This document shows positions 1-9,778 of a DNA stretch of 64,000 bases, one piece after another. Position numbers and translations under genes: made by a program. The stretch's first letter is position 1, and every line of letters starts with the position of its first letter. The stretch is from positions 2,108,001 through 2,172,000 of the forward strand of contig NZ_CP094529.1 in NCBI RefSeq assembly GCF_022811665.1. Direction: 5' to 3'. This DNA is from Chryseobacterium oryzae (GTDB lineage Bacteria > Bacteroidota > Bacteroidia > Flavobacteriales > Weeksellaceae). The notes under the pieces were generated by a model, which searched no databases, was not told where the DNA came from, and saw only the letters and a list, made by a program, of their open reading frames with translations.

Positions 1-1
1 T

Positions 2-1525
2 CTTCACGAAAAACTGATGACCTCAGAAAGTGACTACAAAAAATTGCAGGAAAGCTTCGATAAAGGAGATATTTTGGTTAAAATGCATAATTATCTGAAT
101 ATTTTGTCGGATGAACTTTCTAATATCGGAATTGCACTTCAAAGCAGCAAAAGAGCAAAACCTCTTTATAATATTGAACTCGAATTTCAGGAACTTAATG
201 TAGCATATTTTGAACTGAGAAATCGCCAAATATCTCCGGATACTTTAGAAAACTTCATGATTTTGAGACAAATCATGATGCGTATAAATGAGATTACCAA
301 AGAAATTGAAGAAATCTACAAAGTTTTTTCTCAAAATGTAAAGTTGGCAAAAAGTCTTTCTACTGGATTAGATCTTAAAAAATTCCTTCCCAATCAGGAA
401 AAAATTAACTTTAAAGTTCTCAAAAGTAATATATCTCTTTCATCATCACATTTTAGACATGCTGTTAGGGTTACTATTGCATTACTGATTGGATATTTGG
501 TTTCTTTGCTTCCGTTTTTGGTTATTGGGCATACTTACTGGATTCTTATCACCATTATTGCAATCCTAAAACCAGCCTATTCTATAACAAAACAAAGAAA
601 TCTGCTTAGACTGTATGGCACAGTCGTGGGAGCGGTAATAGCGTATGGAATTTTGTATCTTATAGATATTAATGCCGTTCTACTTGCCATTCTACTAATC
701 AGCATGGTACTTTGCTTTACTTTCCTTAAAACAAAATATTTTTGGGCGGTACTGTTTATGACGATGTATATTTTCTTAAGTTTTAATTTTTTGAAACCAG
801 GAAATGTAAATGTCATATTTAAAGACCGAATTGTAGATACTTTTATTGCAGGTGTTATTGCCTTTGCCGTTTCTTATCTCGTTCTTCCGGTTTGGGAGCA
901 TACACAGAATTTAGATTTAATGAAAAAATCGGCTACTGCCAATCTTACTTATTTTCATAGTGTAATGGCTAAGTTTCTCAATCAAAACTACAATCTCGAA
1001 GAGTACAAAGTAAGAAGAAAAAATGCTATTATCTCTTTGGCAAACCTTTCGGATAATTTTCAGCGAATGATCTCTGATCCAAAAAATCAGCAGAAAAAAC
1101 TGGAAGTAGTTCATCAATTTGTAACCACATCACACTTAATTACGGCTTATACAGCATCTTTATCTCAATACGCAAATGATGAAAGACAGTATAGTGAAAT
1201 AGATTATGAAAGCTGGACAAAGAAAATTGAATCTGAAATGAATCAGGTTTCCGCATTGCTGAGCGACCAAAAGATAAGTGAAACACTCAAAATGGACAGC
1301 CATATTGAACCCGAAGATTCATCTCTTGAAGATTTAATTCTGAAACGAAAAACAGAGATTAAAGAAAATGATTTCTACGACCGCCGTGATCCGGATAAAA
1401 TCTCACGTTTAACGGAACTTAAAAACATTCATGATGTGTTGGAACTTATTTACAGTGTAGCCAAAGAACAGAGAAAAGTTATTGAAAAGTATAGATATGA
1501 GAAATCTACTCTTCTACAATCGTGA
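2..1525 (+). CDS. FUSC/YccS-like inner-membrane transporter, 5'-truncated
   Basis: The reading frame is open to the left edge, so the N-terminal part lies outside the window. Counting from the first internal Met (base 17) there are 502 residues. A mostly helical soluble stretch (about 1-140) is followed by six or so hydrophobic helices (about 147-292) with an RLYGTVVG segment near 199-206, then a hydrophilic C-terminal tail. This is the layout of the C-terminal half of fusaric-acid-resistance-like (FUSC/YccS/YhfK) proteins, which usually exceed 700 residues, so roughly 200-250 residues are missing. The family is thought to move aromatic or acidic compounds across the inner membrane; the substrate here is unknown. 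Its 3' end overlaps the convergent phosphopantetheinyl transferase gene by 20 bases. Confidence 0.8.
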   Translation, partial: LHEKLMTSESDYKKLQESFDKGDILVKMHNYLNILSDELSNIGIALQSSKRAKPLYNIELEFQELNVAYFELRNRQISPDTLENFMILRQIMMRINEITKEIEEIYKVFSQNVKLAKSLSTGLDLKKFLPNQEKINFKVLKSNISLSSSHFRHAVRVTIALLIGYLVSLLPFLVIGHTYWILITIIAILKPAYSITKQRNLLRLYGTVVGAVIAYGILYLIDINAVLLAILLISMVLCFTFLKTKYFWAVLFMTMYIFLSFNFLKPGNVNVIFKDRIVDTFIAGVIAFAVSYLVLPVWEHTQNLDLMKKSATANLTYFHSVMAKFLNQNYNLEEYKVRRKNAIISLANLSDNFQRMISDPKNQQKKLEVVHQFVTTSHLITAYTASLSQYANDERQYSEIDYESWTKKIESEMNQVSALLSDQKISETLKMDSHIEPEDSSLEDLILKRKTEIKENDFYDRRDPDKISRLTELKNIHDVLELIYSVAKEQRKVIEKYRYEKSTLLQS

Positions 1526-2120
1526 AGCAGTAATCATCAAAAAACTCAACTCTTGCCCTCAATTCATCGGATATTTTATCATCATGTACTCTGCATTTAA
1601 TATGATGCAGATGTTTCAGCTCGAAAGGATAAACTTCGTAATGCTTTTTTAGTGACCAATGTTTAGAGTGATGAATTTTGTACATACTTTCCTTTACACT
1701 CCAAATGATCGTATAAAAAGTAACTTCGTTATCCAACGGGATAAATCCTCTTTCTTCCTCGAAAGTAAATTTATCTATAAGCCTTAATATTTTAGGATTG
1801 AATTTTTCTAGATCTATCCCTATTTTATTTTTAGAAATTGCAATAGCAGCAAATGGAAAAGAATGGGTAATTGAAATTTCCGCATCCTTAGGATAAAGAA
1901 ATGGCTCTCGTTCCTGATATAAAATTTTAGACATTGGCTTCAAACTTTTCAAAAGTTTTCTCACCATAAGAACCTCTAGAAGTTTTTTGGGATGATAATC
2001 TTTTACTTTATCTTTATTTTCGGGTTCAAGAAGATAGTTTATATCCAAATCATCACTCTCGTCGTATTTCCAGACCAGAATGGTTGCGTTATTATCCGAA
2101 AAATCACGGTAAAGAGGCAT
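1506..2120 (-). CDS. 4'-phosphopantetheinyl transferase superfamily protein
   Basis: Transfers the phosphopantetheine arm of CoA to a serine of acyl or peptidyl carrier proteins. The 204-residue length and three motifs fit the Sfp/AcpT type: ISITHS (82-87), GIDLE with Asp103 and Glu105 as Mg ligands, and WSVKESMYK (140-148) with the Lys-Glu pair. It could serve the fatty-acid acyl carrier protein or a secondary-metabolite system; no carrier protein or synthase lies nearby, so the target cannot be read from context. The gene is a single transcription unit, converging on and overlapping the 3' end of the FUSC gene. Confidence 0.88.
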   Translation of the reverse strand: MPLYRDFSDNNATILVWKYDESDDLDINYLLEPENKDKVKDYHPKKLLEVLMVRKLLKSLKPMSKILYQEREPFLYPKDAEISITHSFPFAAIAISKNKIGIDLEKFNPKILRLIDKFTFEEERGFIPLDNEVTFYTIIWSVKESMYKIHHSKHWSLKKHYEVYPFELKHLHHIKCRVHDDKISDELRARVEFFDDYCFTIVEE

Positions 2121-2228
2121 CTGTTTTTATTTGAGGTTAAAATTAGAAAAAAAATACAACAATATTCTCTGCTGAAAGTCATATCTCCGAACCTTAAGAC
2201 TCCGTTTTTTTATCTAAAAGATATGTTG

Positions 2229-2236
2229 TAATTTTG
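2229..2236 (+). promoter_or_regulatory. Putative ahcY promoter -7 element
   Basis: TAATTTTG matches the Bacteroidota -7 consensus TAnnTTTG and lies 34 bases before the ahcY start. A convincing upstream TTG element is not obvious. Confidence 0.5.
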
Positions 2237-2270
2237 TCGCTCAATTTTTTAATTTAATTATCAACAAGAT

Positions 2271-3584
2271 ATGAGTACAACAACACAATACGTTCCTTAC
2301 AAAGTGAAGGATATTTCCTTAGCAGAATGGGGAAGAAAAGAAATTACATTAGCAGAAGCAGAAATGCCTGGTTTAATGGCTATTCGTGAAGAATACGGAC
2401 CATCTCAACCGCTAAAAGGTGCAAGAATCGCGGGATGTCTTCACATGACTATTCAGACTGCAGTTCTTATCGAAACTTTGGTGGCTCTTGGTGCTGAAGT
2501 AACTTGGTCTTCTTGTAATATTTTCTCTACTCAGGATCATGCTGCTGCTGCTATTGCTGCTGCAGGAATTCCTGTTTATGCGTGGAAAGGTCTTAATGAA
2601 GAAGATTTTGATTGGTGTATTGAGCAGACCATTTTCTTTGGTGAAGACAGAAAACCATTGAATATGATTTTGGATGACGGTGGAGATTTAACAAACATGG
2701 TTTTTGATAAATATCCTGAATTAACTGCAGAAATTAAAGGTCTTTCTGAAGAAACTACAACCGGAGTTCACAGATTGTACGAAAGAATGAAAAACGGAAC
2801 TTTGGTAGTTCCGGCGATTAACGTAAACGATTCTGTTACCAAATCTAAATTCGACAACAAATACGGATGTAAAGAATCTGCTGTAGATGCAGTAAGAAGA
2901 GCTACAGACGTTATGTTGGCAGGAAAAAGAGTGGTAGTTTGCGGTTATGGAGATGTTGGTAAAGGTACTGCAGCTTCTTTCAGAGGTGCAGGTTCTATCG
3001 TTACTGTTACTGAAATCGACCCAATCTGTGCATTACAAGCTGCAATGGACGGTTACGAAGTTAAAAAACTGGATACTGTTGTAGACAACGCAGATATCGT
3101 AATTACAACGACTGGTAACTTTAATATTGTAAGAAAAGAACATTTCTTAAAATTAAAAGATAAAGCTATCGTATGCAACATCGGTCACTTCGATAACGAA
3201 ATAGATATGGCTTGGTTAAACGAAAACTATGGTCACACTAAAACTGAAGTAAAGCCACAGGTAGACATTTACAATGTAGAAGGTAAAGAAGTAATTATTC
3301 TTGCAGAAGGTAGATTGGTAAATCTAGGATGTGCAACCGGTCACCCATCTTTTGTAATGTCTAACTCTTTCTCTAACCAGACTTTAGCTCAAATTGAACT
3401 TTGGAATAATTCTGAAGCTTATGGAAACGAAGTTTATATGCTTCCAAAACATTTAGATGAGAAAGTTGCTGCTCTTCACCTTAAAAAATTAAGCGTGGAA
3501 CTAGAAACTCTTTCTCCTGAACAAGCTAATTACATCGGTGTAAAAGTGGAAGGTCCTTTCAAACCTGAATATTACAGATATTAA
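2271..3584 (+). CDS. ahcY: Adenosylhomocysteinase
   Basis: Cytoplasmic NAD-dependent enzyme that reversibly splits S-adenosylhomocysteine into adenosine and homocysteine, clearing the product inhibitor of methyltransferases in the methyl cycle. The 437-residue length is normal for the family. The NAD-binding GYGDVGKG loop is near residues 225-232, followed by the conserved VTEIDP segment, and the protein ends in the family's KPEYYRY-type C-terminus. The start follows a promoter-like TAATTTTG at a normal distance, and a strong hairpin terminator follows, so it is probably monocistronic. Confidence 0.97.
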   Translation: MSTTTQYVPYKVKDISLAEWGRKEITLAEAEMPGLMAIREEYGPSQPLKGARIAGCLHMTIQTAVLIETLVALGAEVTWSSCNIFSTQDHAAAAIAAAGIPVYAWKGLNEEDFDWCIEQTIFFGEDRKPLNMILDDGGDLTNMVFDKYPELTAEIKGLSEETTTGVHRLYERMKNGTLVVPAINVNDSVTKSKFDNKYGCKESAVDAVRRATDVMLAGKRVVVCGYGDVGKGTAASFRGAGSIVTVTEIDPICALQAAMDGYEVKKLDTVVDNADIVITTTGNFNIVRKEHFLKLKDKAIVCNIGHFDNEIDMAWLNENYGHTKTEVKPQVDIYNVEGKEVIILAEGRLVNLGCATGHPSFVMSNSFSNQTLAQIELWNNSEAYGNEVYMLPKHLDEKVAALHLKKLSVELETLSPEQANYIGVKVEGPFKPEYYRY

Positions 3585-3613
3585 TTGTCTTTAATAACTC
3601 AATTATAAACTGC

Positions 3614-3648
3614 AAAACGCTTCAGAAATAGTTTCTGAAGCGTTTTTT
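3614..3648 (+). terminator. Intrinsic terminator after ahcY
   Basis: A 14-bp perfect stem (AAACGCTTCAGAAA with its complement) around a 3-base loop, followed by a T run, 30 bases after the ahcY stop. Confidence 0.9.
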
Positions 3649-3724
3649 ATATTCTGACAAAATAATCACCTATTCAAACAAAAATGATATATTTGAAAAA
3701 GTATAACATAAAAAAGACAATTTA

Positions 3725-4120
3725 ATGAAAAAACAAAATGTATCAGGAGCTTTTATTGCAGCCTCTTGGATTGCTTTAGGAGCCGGAATGGTGGGATTTA
3801 TTGTAGGTCTTACAAGAGCGGAAATGCAGTTGAATGAAAAAGGATATTATTTAGTAACACTTTTATACGGATTATTTGCAGTTATTTCTCTTCAAAAAGC
3901 AGTTAGAGACCGACTTGAGAATATAAAAGTAACTGATATTTACTATGGAATATGCTGGTTTGCAACCATATCATCCATTATTTTACTGGCTGTAGGACTA
4001 TGGAATGCAACTATTCTTCCGAGTGAAAAAGGTTTTTATGCCTTTGCCTTTTTGCTTTCCTTATTTGGTGCAATTGCCGTTCAGAAAAATACACGCGATA
4101 ATATGATGAATCAGGAATAA
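3725..4120 (+). CDS. YiaA/YiaB-family inner-membrane protein
   Basis: A 131-residue protein made of two similar halves, each with two hydrophobic helices (about 9-28, 41-58, 74-94, 101-119) and a repeated 'xEKGYY/FYxxxxLxxLFxxIxxQK' signature. This duplicated two-helix unit is the YiaAB domain of small inner-membrane proteins of unknown function. It is flanked by terminators on both sides and is probably transcribed alone. The name is a family assignment; no function can be inferred from context. Confidence 0.8.
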   Translation: MKKQNVSGAFIAASWIALGAGMVGFIVGLTRAEMQLNEKGYYLVTLLYGLFAVISLQKAVRDRLENIKVTDIYYGICWFATISSIILLAVGLWNATILPSEKGFYAFAFLLSLFGAIAVQKNTRDNMMNQE

Positions 4121-4125
4121 AAATT

Positions 4126-4154
4126 AAAACTCACCAAATTTGGTGAGTTTTTTT
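4126..4154 (+). terminator. Intrinsic terminator after the YiaA-like gene
   Basis: AAACTCACCAAA pairs perfectly with the adjoining TTTGGTGAGTTT and runs into seven or more Ts. Confidence 0.85.
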
Positions 4155-4209
4155 GTTTTGTTTCGTTTATTTCACTTAAATTTGATTAATCACAAAAAAA
4201 ATAAATGGT

Positions 4210-5766
4210 ATGTACAGAAAATTTACAATTTTATTTTTTATCATTTCTTTTGTAGCTCTCCAAGCACAAAATGAATTTATAACAATATGGAAACCTGCTG
4301 AAGGCAATCCTCCTAACATCAACCCCGCACCTCCTGTTTGTGGCGATACCCAAATATGGTTTCCGGGAATTGGTACAAACTATACAATTACCTGGGAAGA
4401 GATAGGATTTCCGCAACATAACGGAACCATGACTAATGTAACGTCTACAGACCGCGTTCTTATTGATTTTGGAGCACCACTCAACCCTAATTCCGGGAAT
4501 GCATTATACAGAGTAAAAGTTTCCAACGGAAATGGAAATTTCAATCAAATAAAATTTGCCAATAATACAATAATTCAAGGCACGTTCTTCGATTTAATAA
4601 GTGTTCAGCTGGTAGGAAGCAGCAACAAAATTATGGCGATTGAACAATGGGGAAATATTTCGTGGACCTCCATGAACAGTGCTTTTACACAATGTCTGAA
4701 TATGCAGCTTACTGCAACCGATACACCCAATCTTCAGAATGTAGAAGATGCGTCTATGATGTTTTATAATAGCTTTAATTTTGAAGGAAATAATTCTATG
4801 GCTCTTTGGAATACCTCAAACATCAAAAATTTCAAAGCCATGTTTGGATACAGAAATGCTAATCCTACAATTAATTTAACAGATAATTTTAACCCTCCGA
4901 TAGGAAGCTGGAATACTTCTAATGTAACAGACATGAGCTATATGTTTATGGAACGAAAATTATTTAACCAAAACATTAATTCTTGGGATGTTTCAAAAGT
5001 AACCGATATGGCATATATGTTTGCACAATGTACCACCTACAATCAACCACTCAATAATTGGAATACATCCAAAGTTCTGAACATGCAATTTATGTTTCAT
5101 TTTATGCCCGACTTTAATCAGCCTTTAGACCAATGGGATACTTCTAAAGTTACAACTATGGCACATATGTTTCATGGGACTAATTCATTTAACCAACCTT
5201 TAGACAGTTGGGATACCAGTAATGTTACAGATACCAATACGATGTTTACGGGGGCATCAAGCTTTGATCAGACACTGGAAAGTTGGGATCTTCCTAGTCT
5301 GGTTATTGCCGACAATATGTTTTTGGGCTCAGGAATAAATTGTGATAATTTCAGTTTCATACTTGCAGGTTGGGCAGACAATCCTGTTACAGCAAACAAT
5401 GTATACTTACAAAGTGTGTATCCTCTAAAGTATTCTAGCAATGCTATTCCGAAGAAAAATATTTTACTTGGAAAAGGATGGTCAATGACTGGTGATAGCG
5501 TTGGCGAATGCCGCAAATTAGGATTAAATGAGTTACATTTAGAAAATAAGTCTTCTATCTACCCAAATCCTGCCGATGATTTCATTTTCCTCAAAAATAT
5601 ATATAACGTTAAAAAATTCATCATTACAGATGCAAGTGGCAGAATAATAACTCAGGAAAATCTGCGTAATGATTTTATTAATATTGATTTTCTTCCAAAA
5701 GGCAGTTATATTCTCCAGCTAATAACTACAGACAAAAGCTACTCTTTAAAATTTATAAAAAAATAA
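4210..5766 (+). CDS. BspA-family repeat surface protein with T9SS sorting domain
   Basis: A 518-residue exported protein. Residues 1-20 form a signal peptide ending in ALQAQ. Residues about 200-390 carry repeats of the DUF285/BspA type, each near 'F(N/D)QPLDxWDTSKVTxMxxMF', about 22-30 residues per unit. Residues about 440-518 start with IYPNP and end in a basic KFIKK tail, the layout of the type A C-terminal sorting domain of the type IX secretion system. The protein should be carried across the outer membrane and attached to the surface or released. BspA-like repeats elsewhere mediate adhesion, but the ligand here is unknown. It stands between two terminators. Confidence 0.87.
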   Translation: MYRKFTILFFIISFVALQAQNEFITIWKPAEGNPPNINPAPPVCGDTQIWFPGIGTNYTITWEEIGFPQHNGTMTNVTSTDRVLIDFGAPLNPNSGNALYRVKVSNGNGNFNQIKFANNTIIQGTFFDLISVQLVGSSNKIMAIEQWGNISWTSMNSAFTQCLNMQLTATDTPNLQNVEDASMMFYNSFNFEGNNSMALWNTSNIKNFKAMFGYRNANPTINLTDNFNPPIGSWNTSNVTDMSYMFMERKLFNQNINSWDVSKVTDMAYMFAQCTTYNQPLNNWNTSKVLNMQFMFHFMPDFNQPLDQWDTSKVTTMAHMFHGTNSFNQPLDSWDTSNVTDTNTMFTGASSFDQTLESWDLPSLVIADNMFLGSGINCDNFSFILAGWADNPVTANNVYLQSVYPLKYSSNAIPKKNILLGKGWSMTGDSVGECRKLGLNELHLENKSSIYPNPADDFIFLKNIYNVKKFIITDASGRIITQENLRNDFINIDFLPKGSYILQLITTDKSYSLKFIKK

Positions 5767-5767
5767 C

Positions 5768-5804
5768 AAAAAAAGCCGTTTCAATTTATTAGAAACGGCT
5801 TTTT
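5768..5804. terminator. Bidirectional terminator between the BspA-like gene and purE
   Basis: AAAAAGCCGTTTC and GAAACGGCTTTTT form a 13-bp stem with a short loop and have A/T runs on both sides, so it can end transcripts of the plus-strand gene and of the convergent purE. Confidence 0.85.
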
Positions 5805-5873
5805 AGAATTTAATGAATAAAATTTTCGTTAAAATATTTAATCATTTTTTATTTGAATTCTAACTATTAAGAC

Positions 5874-6374
5874 TTAATCGAATTGATTAGGATGAATTTT
5901 TTTGATATCATCTACCGTTCCCAAAACTTTATCTTTTAAAGAATCCTGATATCCCTGAAGTTTCTCAGAAACTTCATTATCTGCACTTCCTAATATTTTC
6001 GCAGCTAAAATACCTGCATTAAGAGCACCATTCAGGGCAACTGTAGCAACGGGAATTCCGCCAGGCATTTGAAGAATAGACAGAAGAGAATCCCAACCGT
6101 CTATAGAATTACTAGACAAAATGGGAACACCAATTACCGGTAAAGTGGTACAACTAGCAACCATTCCCGGAAGATGTGCTGCACCTCCCGCACCTGCAAT
6201 AATAACCTTCAATCCCCTATCCTTTGCTGTTTTTGCATAATCGAACATTCTTTCGGGAGTTCTGTGTGCAGAAACTACCGTTAATTCGTAAGGAATTTCT
6301 AAAGTTTTAAGAAAATTTGCTGCCTGTTCCATTATTGGTAAGTCGCTCTGACTTCCCATGATGATTCCTACCAT
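5874..6374 (-). CDS. purE: N5-carboxyaminoimidazole ribonucleotide mutase (PurE class I)
   Basis: Moves the carboxyl group of N5-CAIR to give CAIR in de novo purine synthesis. The 166-residue protein shows GSQSD (7-11), SAHRTP (35-40) with the catalytic His, [12 protein letters not shown], and [10 protein letters not shown], all class I PurE features. Class I enzymes need PurK, which is encoded 3.4 kb away on the same strand; a three-gene plus-strand group lies between them, so the two are not cotranscribed here. It overlaps no neighbour. Confidence 0.96.
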   Translation of the reverse strand: MVGIIMGSQSDLPIMEQAANFLKTLEIPYELTVVSAHRTPERMFDYAKTAKDRGLKVIIAGAGGAAHLPGMVASCTTLPVIGVPILSSNSIDGWDSLLSILQMPGGIPVATVALNGALNAGILAAKILGSADNEVSEKLQGYQDSLKDKVLGTVDDIKKIHPNQFD

Positions 6375-6621
6375 TATTTTTCAATTTATTAGATCTTCAA
6401 AGATAATCATTTTAAAGATGAATTCTAATATTCTTATTGGGTGGAAATTACCTTCAATTCTAACATTTCTATAAATTCTGAAAAATGTTTGCATAATTTT
6501 TGAAGACAATGAGTAATATTCAATCAATACTAAATAATCACCAAAACTAAACACCTGAAGTATCGTTAACGATTTCTTTTTTCTGGTTTTTTTTTATATC
6601 TTTTGGTACAATTTAAAAAAT

Positions 6622-7188
6622 ATGATAAAAATATCTCCTTTCATTCTGCTTTTTTCGTTCTTACTTATCATAAGTTGTAATGATAAAGAAAAATCTCAAC
6701 AACTTACCGACAGAGAAAATAAACTTCTGGAAAAAGAAAAAGAATTTGCCAAAAAAGAATCAGAATATCAATCTTTAATCAAGATGCGCGACAGTATTTT
6801 TGCTCAAAAAGATTCCATACAAATTATGAAATGGCCTTCAGAGATTTCCGGTTTATGGAGCGGAAAAGTAATCTGTACCGAATCTAATTGCAGCGACTAC
6901 GTAGTCGGAGATCAAAGAATCGACAACTGGGAATTCGACAGCGATTCTACCCAACTGGTTACAAAAATCATCAATAATAATAATTTGGTAAGGCTTTATA
7001 CTGCCAAACTGGATCAGCAGGAAATTAAACTTAATTACAAGACCGATTCTACTGCCAAAAAAAATGTTGAAATGAATGTTATACTGAACGAAATAACACC
7101 CAACAAAATACGGGGAACCCGAAGCATCACCGTAGATAAAAACTGTCTGGCAAAATTTTCTGTTGAGTTGACCCGTCCTTCTAAATAA
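6622..7188 (+). CDS. Uncharacterised lipoprotein with coiled-coil segment
   Basis: A 188-residue protein with a lipoprotein signal: hydrophobic residues 6-18 and lipobox IIS|C at Cys19. Residues about 27-60 are rich in Glu, Lys and Gln with heptad-like spacing and are probably a coiled coil. The rest (about 68-188) holds a WSGKVICTESNCSDYVVGDQ segment with two further cysteines and looks like a small beta-rich domain. I recognise no family. The stop lies 5 bases before the antiporter start, so the two are probably cotranscribed. Confidence 0.75.
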   Translation: MIKISPFILLFSFLLIISCNDKEKSQQLTDRENKLLEKEKEFAKKESEYQSLIKMRDSIFAQKDSIQIMKWPSEISGLWSGKVICTESNCSDYVVGDQRIDNWEFDSDSTQLVTKIINNNNLVRLYTAKLDQQEIKLNYKTDSTAKKNVEMNVILNEITPNKIRGTRSITVDKNCLAKFSVELTRPSK

Positions 7189-7193
7189 ACACT

Positions 7194-9314
7194 ATGATTC
7201 TTAGTTTACACAACCTTACTCTTCCCATAGAAGATCCGGTACTGAAATTTCTTTTGGTGCTTATCATTATTTTGGCAGCACCATTATTACTCAATAAAAT
7301 AAAAGTTCCGCACCTGCTTGGTTTAATTATAGCGGGAGCTATTATTGGCCCAAACGGATTCAATGTACTATCAAGAGACAGCAGTATTGTGGTAACGGGA
7401 ACTACCGGATTGCTGTATATAATGTTTCTTGCCGGTCTGGAAATAGATATGGGCGACTTCAAAAAAAATAAATGGAAAAGCTTAACCTTTGGGATTTATA
7501 CTTTTCTGGTTCCTTTTGTATTAGGGTATTTGGGCGGATATTACATCCTTCATTTTTCTGTTCTTACTTCGGTACTTTTTGCGAGTCTTTTTTCTTCTCA
7601 CACGCTTATTGCCTACCCATTAGTAAGTAAAATGGGAATTGCCAAAAACCTTTCTGTAAACATAACCGTTGGAGGTACGATGATTACAGATATTCTTGCA
7701 TTACTTGTTTTAGCGGTAGTTGTAGGAATGTCTCAAGGAGATGTGGGAACAGCATTTTGGACGAAGCTTTCTATTTCTGTTATCCTTTTTTCTTTAATTG
7801 TGCTTATCGTATTTCCTATTATAGGACGTTGGTTCTTTAAAAAAGTAGACGATAAAATTTCTCAGTACATTTTTGTTCTGGTAATGATTTATCTCGCTGC
7901 ATTATTAGCAGAATTGGCAGGAGTTGAAGCCATTATCGGAGCTTTTTTTGCAGGATTGGCATTAAACAGATTAATTCCTCACACCTCATCTTTGATGAAT
8001 CGTGTAGAATTTGTTGGAAACGCCATTTTTATCCCGTTTTTTCTAATAAGTGTGGGAATGCTGATAGATTTTAAAGTGTTTTTCAAAAGCTGGGAAACCT
8101 TAGAAGTAGCTGCAATAATGCTTATTGCGTCTATCGGTGGAAAATACATATCGGCAGTAGCCACGCAAAAAACCTTCAGATTATCTAAAGAAGAAGGCAA
8201 GCTTATTTTCGGATTAAGTTCTGCTTCGGCGGCTGCAACACTAGCTTCGGTAATGGTTGGTTATAATATAATTATTTCTGAAAGCGAAACCGGAGAACCT
8301 GTTAGATTACTCAATGAACATGTTTTGAACGGAAGTATCTTGCTGATTTTAATTTCCTGTACAATTTCGTCATTTGTTTCGATGGCAAGTGCCCAAAAAA
8401 TAGCTGAAAGCGATAATGAAGATACTGTTTCCGGAAATAATCACGAAGAAGAAAGCATATTATTGGCTCTCAATTATGAAAAAACAGTAGAAAGAATGGT
8501 GAATCTTGGAATATTGATAAAAGCTCATTCTAATATTCAGGATTTATTTGCTCTCAACATCATTAATGAAGAAAATAATGAATCTTCCCTAAAAAATGCC
8601 GAGAAATTACTTCATACCGCTACAGACGCTGCCGCATCGGCAGATGTAAAAATTAAAACTTTAAAAAGATTCGACAATGATGTTATCAACGGTGTAAACA
8701 ACGTTATTAAAGAACAGAAAATTACAGATTTGATTATCGGAATTGAAGATGAGAAGGGATTTTCTCCATCGTTGGTCTACAATCTTTACAACGGTTACCT
8801 TCAGAATGATGATGTAAATGTTTTGGTGTATCATGCAGCACAGCCTTTATCTACCATTAAAAGATATGCAGTAATGATTCCTGAAAATGCTCATAAAGAA
8901 GCGGGGTTCTTCCATTCTTTGGTAAGAGTATGGAATATTGCGAGAAATTCCGGAGCAACCATCATTTTTTATGCACCCGAAAACATTTTGGATATCCTTC
9001 AGAATATTGTAAAAAAAGCCAATATCGAAGCAGAATTTATCATCATGAATACCTGGAAAGATGGTGAGGAAACCGCAGCACAGCTGAAAGATGATGAGGC
9101 TTTAATTATTTTTATGGCAAAGAGAGGTATGAAATCTTATATTCCGAGAATGCGGCTCATTCCTGATCTTCTGAATAGAAGTCTATCGGACAAAAATTAT
9201 CTTTTAATTTTCCCTTATTCTGAATTTGATAAAAATAATCCAGAAAAAAGAGCCGTAGGAAACCATGATGATTTCATGGAAATAGGAAATGTTATTAAAA
9301 AAATATTTAAGTAA
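7194..9314 (+). CDS. Kef-type cation:proton antiporter (CPA2) with C-terminal USP-like region
   Basis: A 706-residue inner-membrane antiporter. Residues about 1-400 have around 12 hydrophobic segments with glycine-rich CPA2 signatures (LLGLIIAGAIIGPNG near 38-52, GVEAIIGAFFAGLALNR near 242-258). Residues about 420-706 are soluble and resemble tandem universal-stress-protein-like domains, an arrangement common in Bacteroidota homologs and not the TrkA-N/RCK domain of KefB/C. The likely role is Na+/H+ or K+/H+ exchange for pH and ion balance; the ion is not determined by sequence. It follows the lipoprotein gene by 5 bases. Confidence 0.88.
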   Translation: MILSLHNLTLPIEDPVLKFLLVLIIILAAPLLLNKIKVPHLLGLIIAGAIIGPNGFNVLSRDSSIVVTGTTGLLYIMFLAGLEIDMGDFKKNKWKSLTFGIYTFLVPFVLGYLGGYYILHFSVLTSVLFASLFSSHTLIAYPLVSKMGIAKNLSVNITVGGTMITDILALLVLAVVVGMSQGDVGTAFWTKLSISVILFSLIVLIVFPIIGRWFFKKVDDKISQYIFVLVMIYLAALLAELAGVEAIIGAFFAGLALNRLIPHTSSLMNRVEFVGNAIFIPFFLISVGMLIDFKVFFKSWETLEVAAIMLIASIGGKYISAVATQKTFRLSKEEGKLIFGLSSASAAATLASVMVGYNIIISESETGEPVRLLNEHVLNGSILLILISCTISSFVSMASAQKIAESDNEDTVSGNNHEEESILLALNYEKTVERMVNLGILIKAHSNIQDLFALNIINEENNESSLKNAEKLLHTATDAAASADVKIKTLKRFDNDVINGVNNVIKEQKITDLIIGIEDEKGFSPSLVYNLYNGYLQNDDVNVLVYHAAQPLSTIKRYAVMIPENAHKEAGFFHSLVRVWNIARNSGATIIFYAPENILDILQNIVKKANIEAEFIIMNTWKDGEETAAQLKDDEALIIFMAKRGMKSYIPRMRLIPDLLNRSLSDKNYLLIFPYSEFDKNNPEKRAVGNHDDFMEIGNVIKKIFK

Positions 9315-9372
9315 TTTAAAAACTTTAGCTTAGTTTTGAACTGCTTTATTATTTAACATTTTAAAAAATTGA

Positions 9373-9735
9373 ATGAAGAAGAAAGCCCTTATTATAGCCT
9401 TATCAACAATAGCCATCATTGTTTTATCATTTATCGTGTATTGGAATCTTCCGATTGAAATTACCTACCACTCCGAAATCAAAAAAGGAAATACAATTGT
9501 GGAGAATATCGAAGATTATAAAAAGAATAGTTATAAACTTCCCGAAAATGATGATTGGCAAACTTTGGAGCAACTCGGTTTGGAAAAAGATCAGGCAGAT
9601 AAACCTATTTATCAAAAATATGATACCGAAAATTATGAACTATATTACCCCGATCAACTTGGAGGGCCTTATTTAATTTATATTTCAAAAGAGAAAAAAT
9701 GGTCTATTGATTATCCTAAAATCGCTACCAAATAA
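9373..9735 (+). CDS. Uncharacterised single-pass or secreted small protein
   Basis: A 120-residue protein with a basic start (MKKK) and one hydrophobic helix (about 5-24), then a polar domain rich in Tyr, Asp and Lys. There is no lipobox Cys, so it is either membrane-anchored with a periplasmic domain or secreted. I recognise no family. It lies 58 bases after the antiporter and just before a strong terminator, so it may be the last gene of that transcript. Confidence 0.65.
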   Translation: MKKKALIIALSTIAIIVLSFIVYWNLPIEITYHSEIKKGNTIVENIEDYKKNSYKLPENDDWQTLEQLGLEKDQADKPIYQKYDTENYELYYPDQLGGPYLIYISKEKKWSIDYPKIATK

Positions 9736-9763
9736 AAAAAGACTGCTTTTTGGCAGTCTTTTT
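9736..9763. terminator. Bidirectional terminator between the small ORF and purK
   Basis: AAAAAGACTGC pairs with GCAGTCTTTTT around a short T-rich loop, with A and T runs on both sides, between convergent genes. Confidence 0.85.
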
Positions 9764-9778
9764 AGTTTTCAAACAATC

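Noticed and set aside
4900..5290. Repetitive DNA inside the BspA-like gene as a possible CRISPR or satellite
   Set aside because: The repeats are in frame, degenerate and encode the DUF285 protein repeat; spacing and sequence do not fit a CRISPR array.
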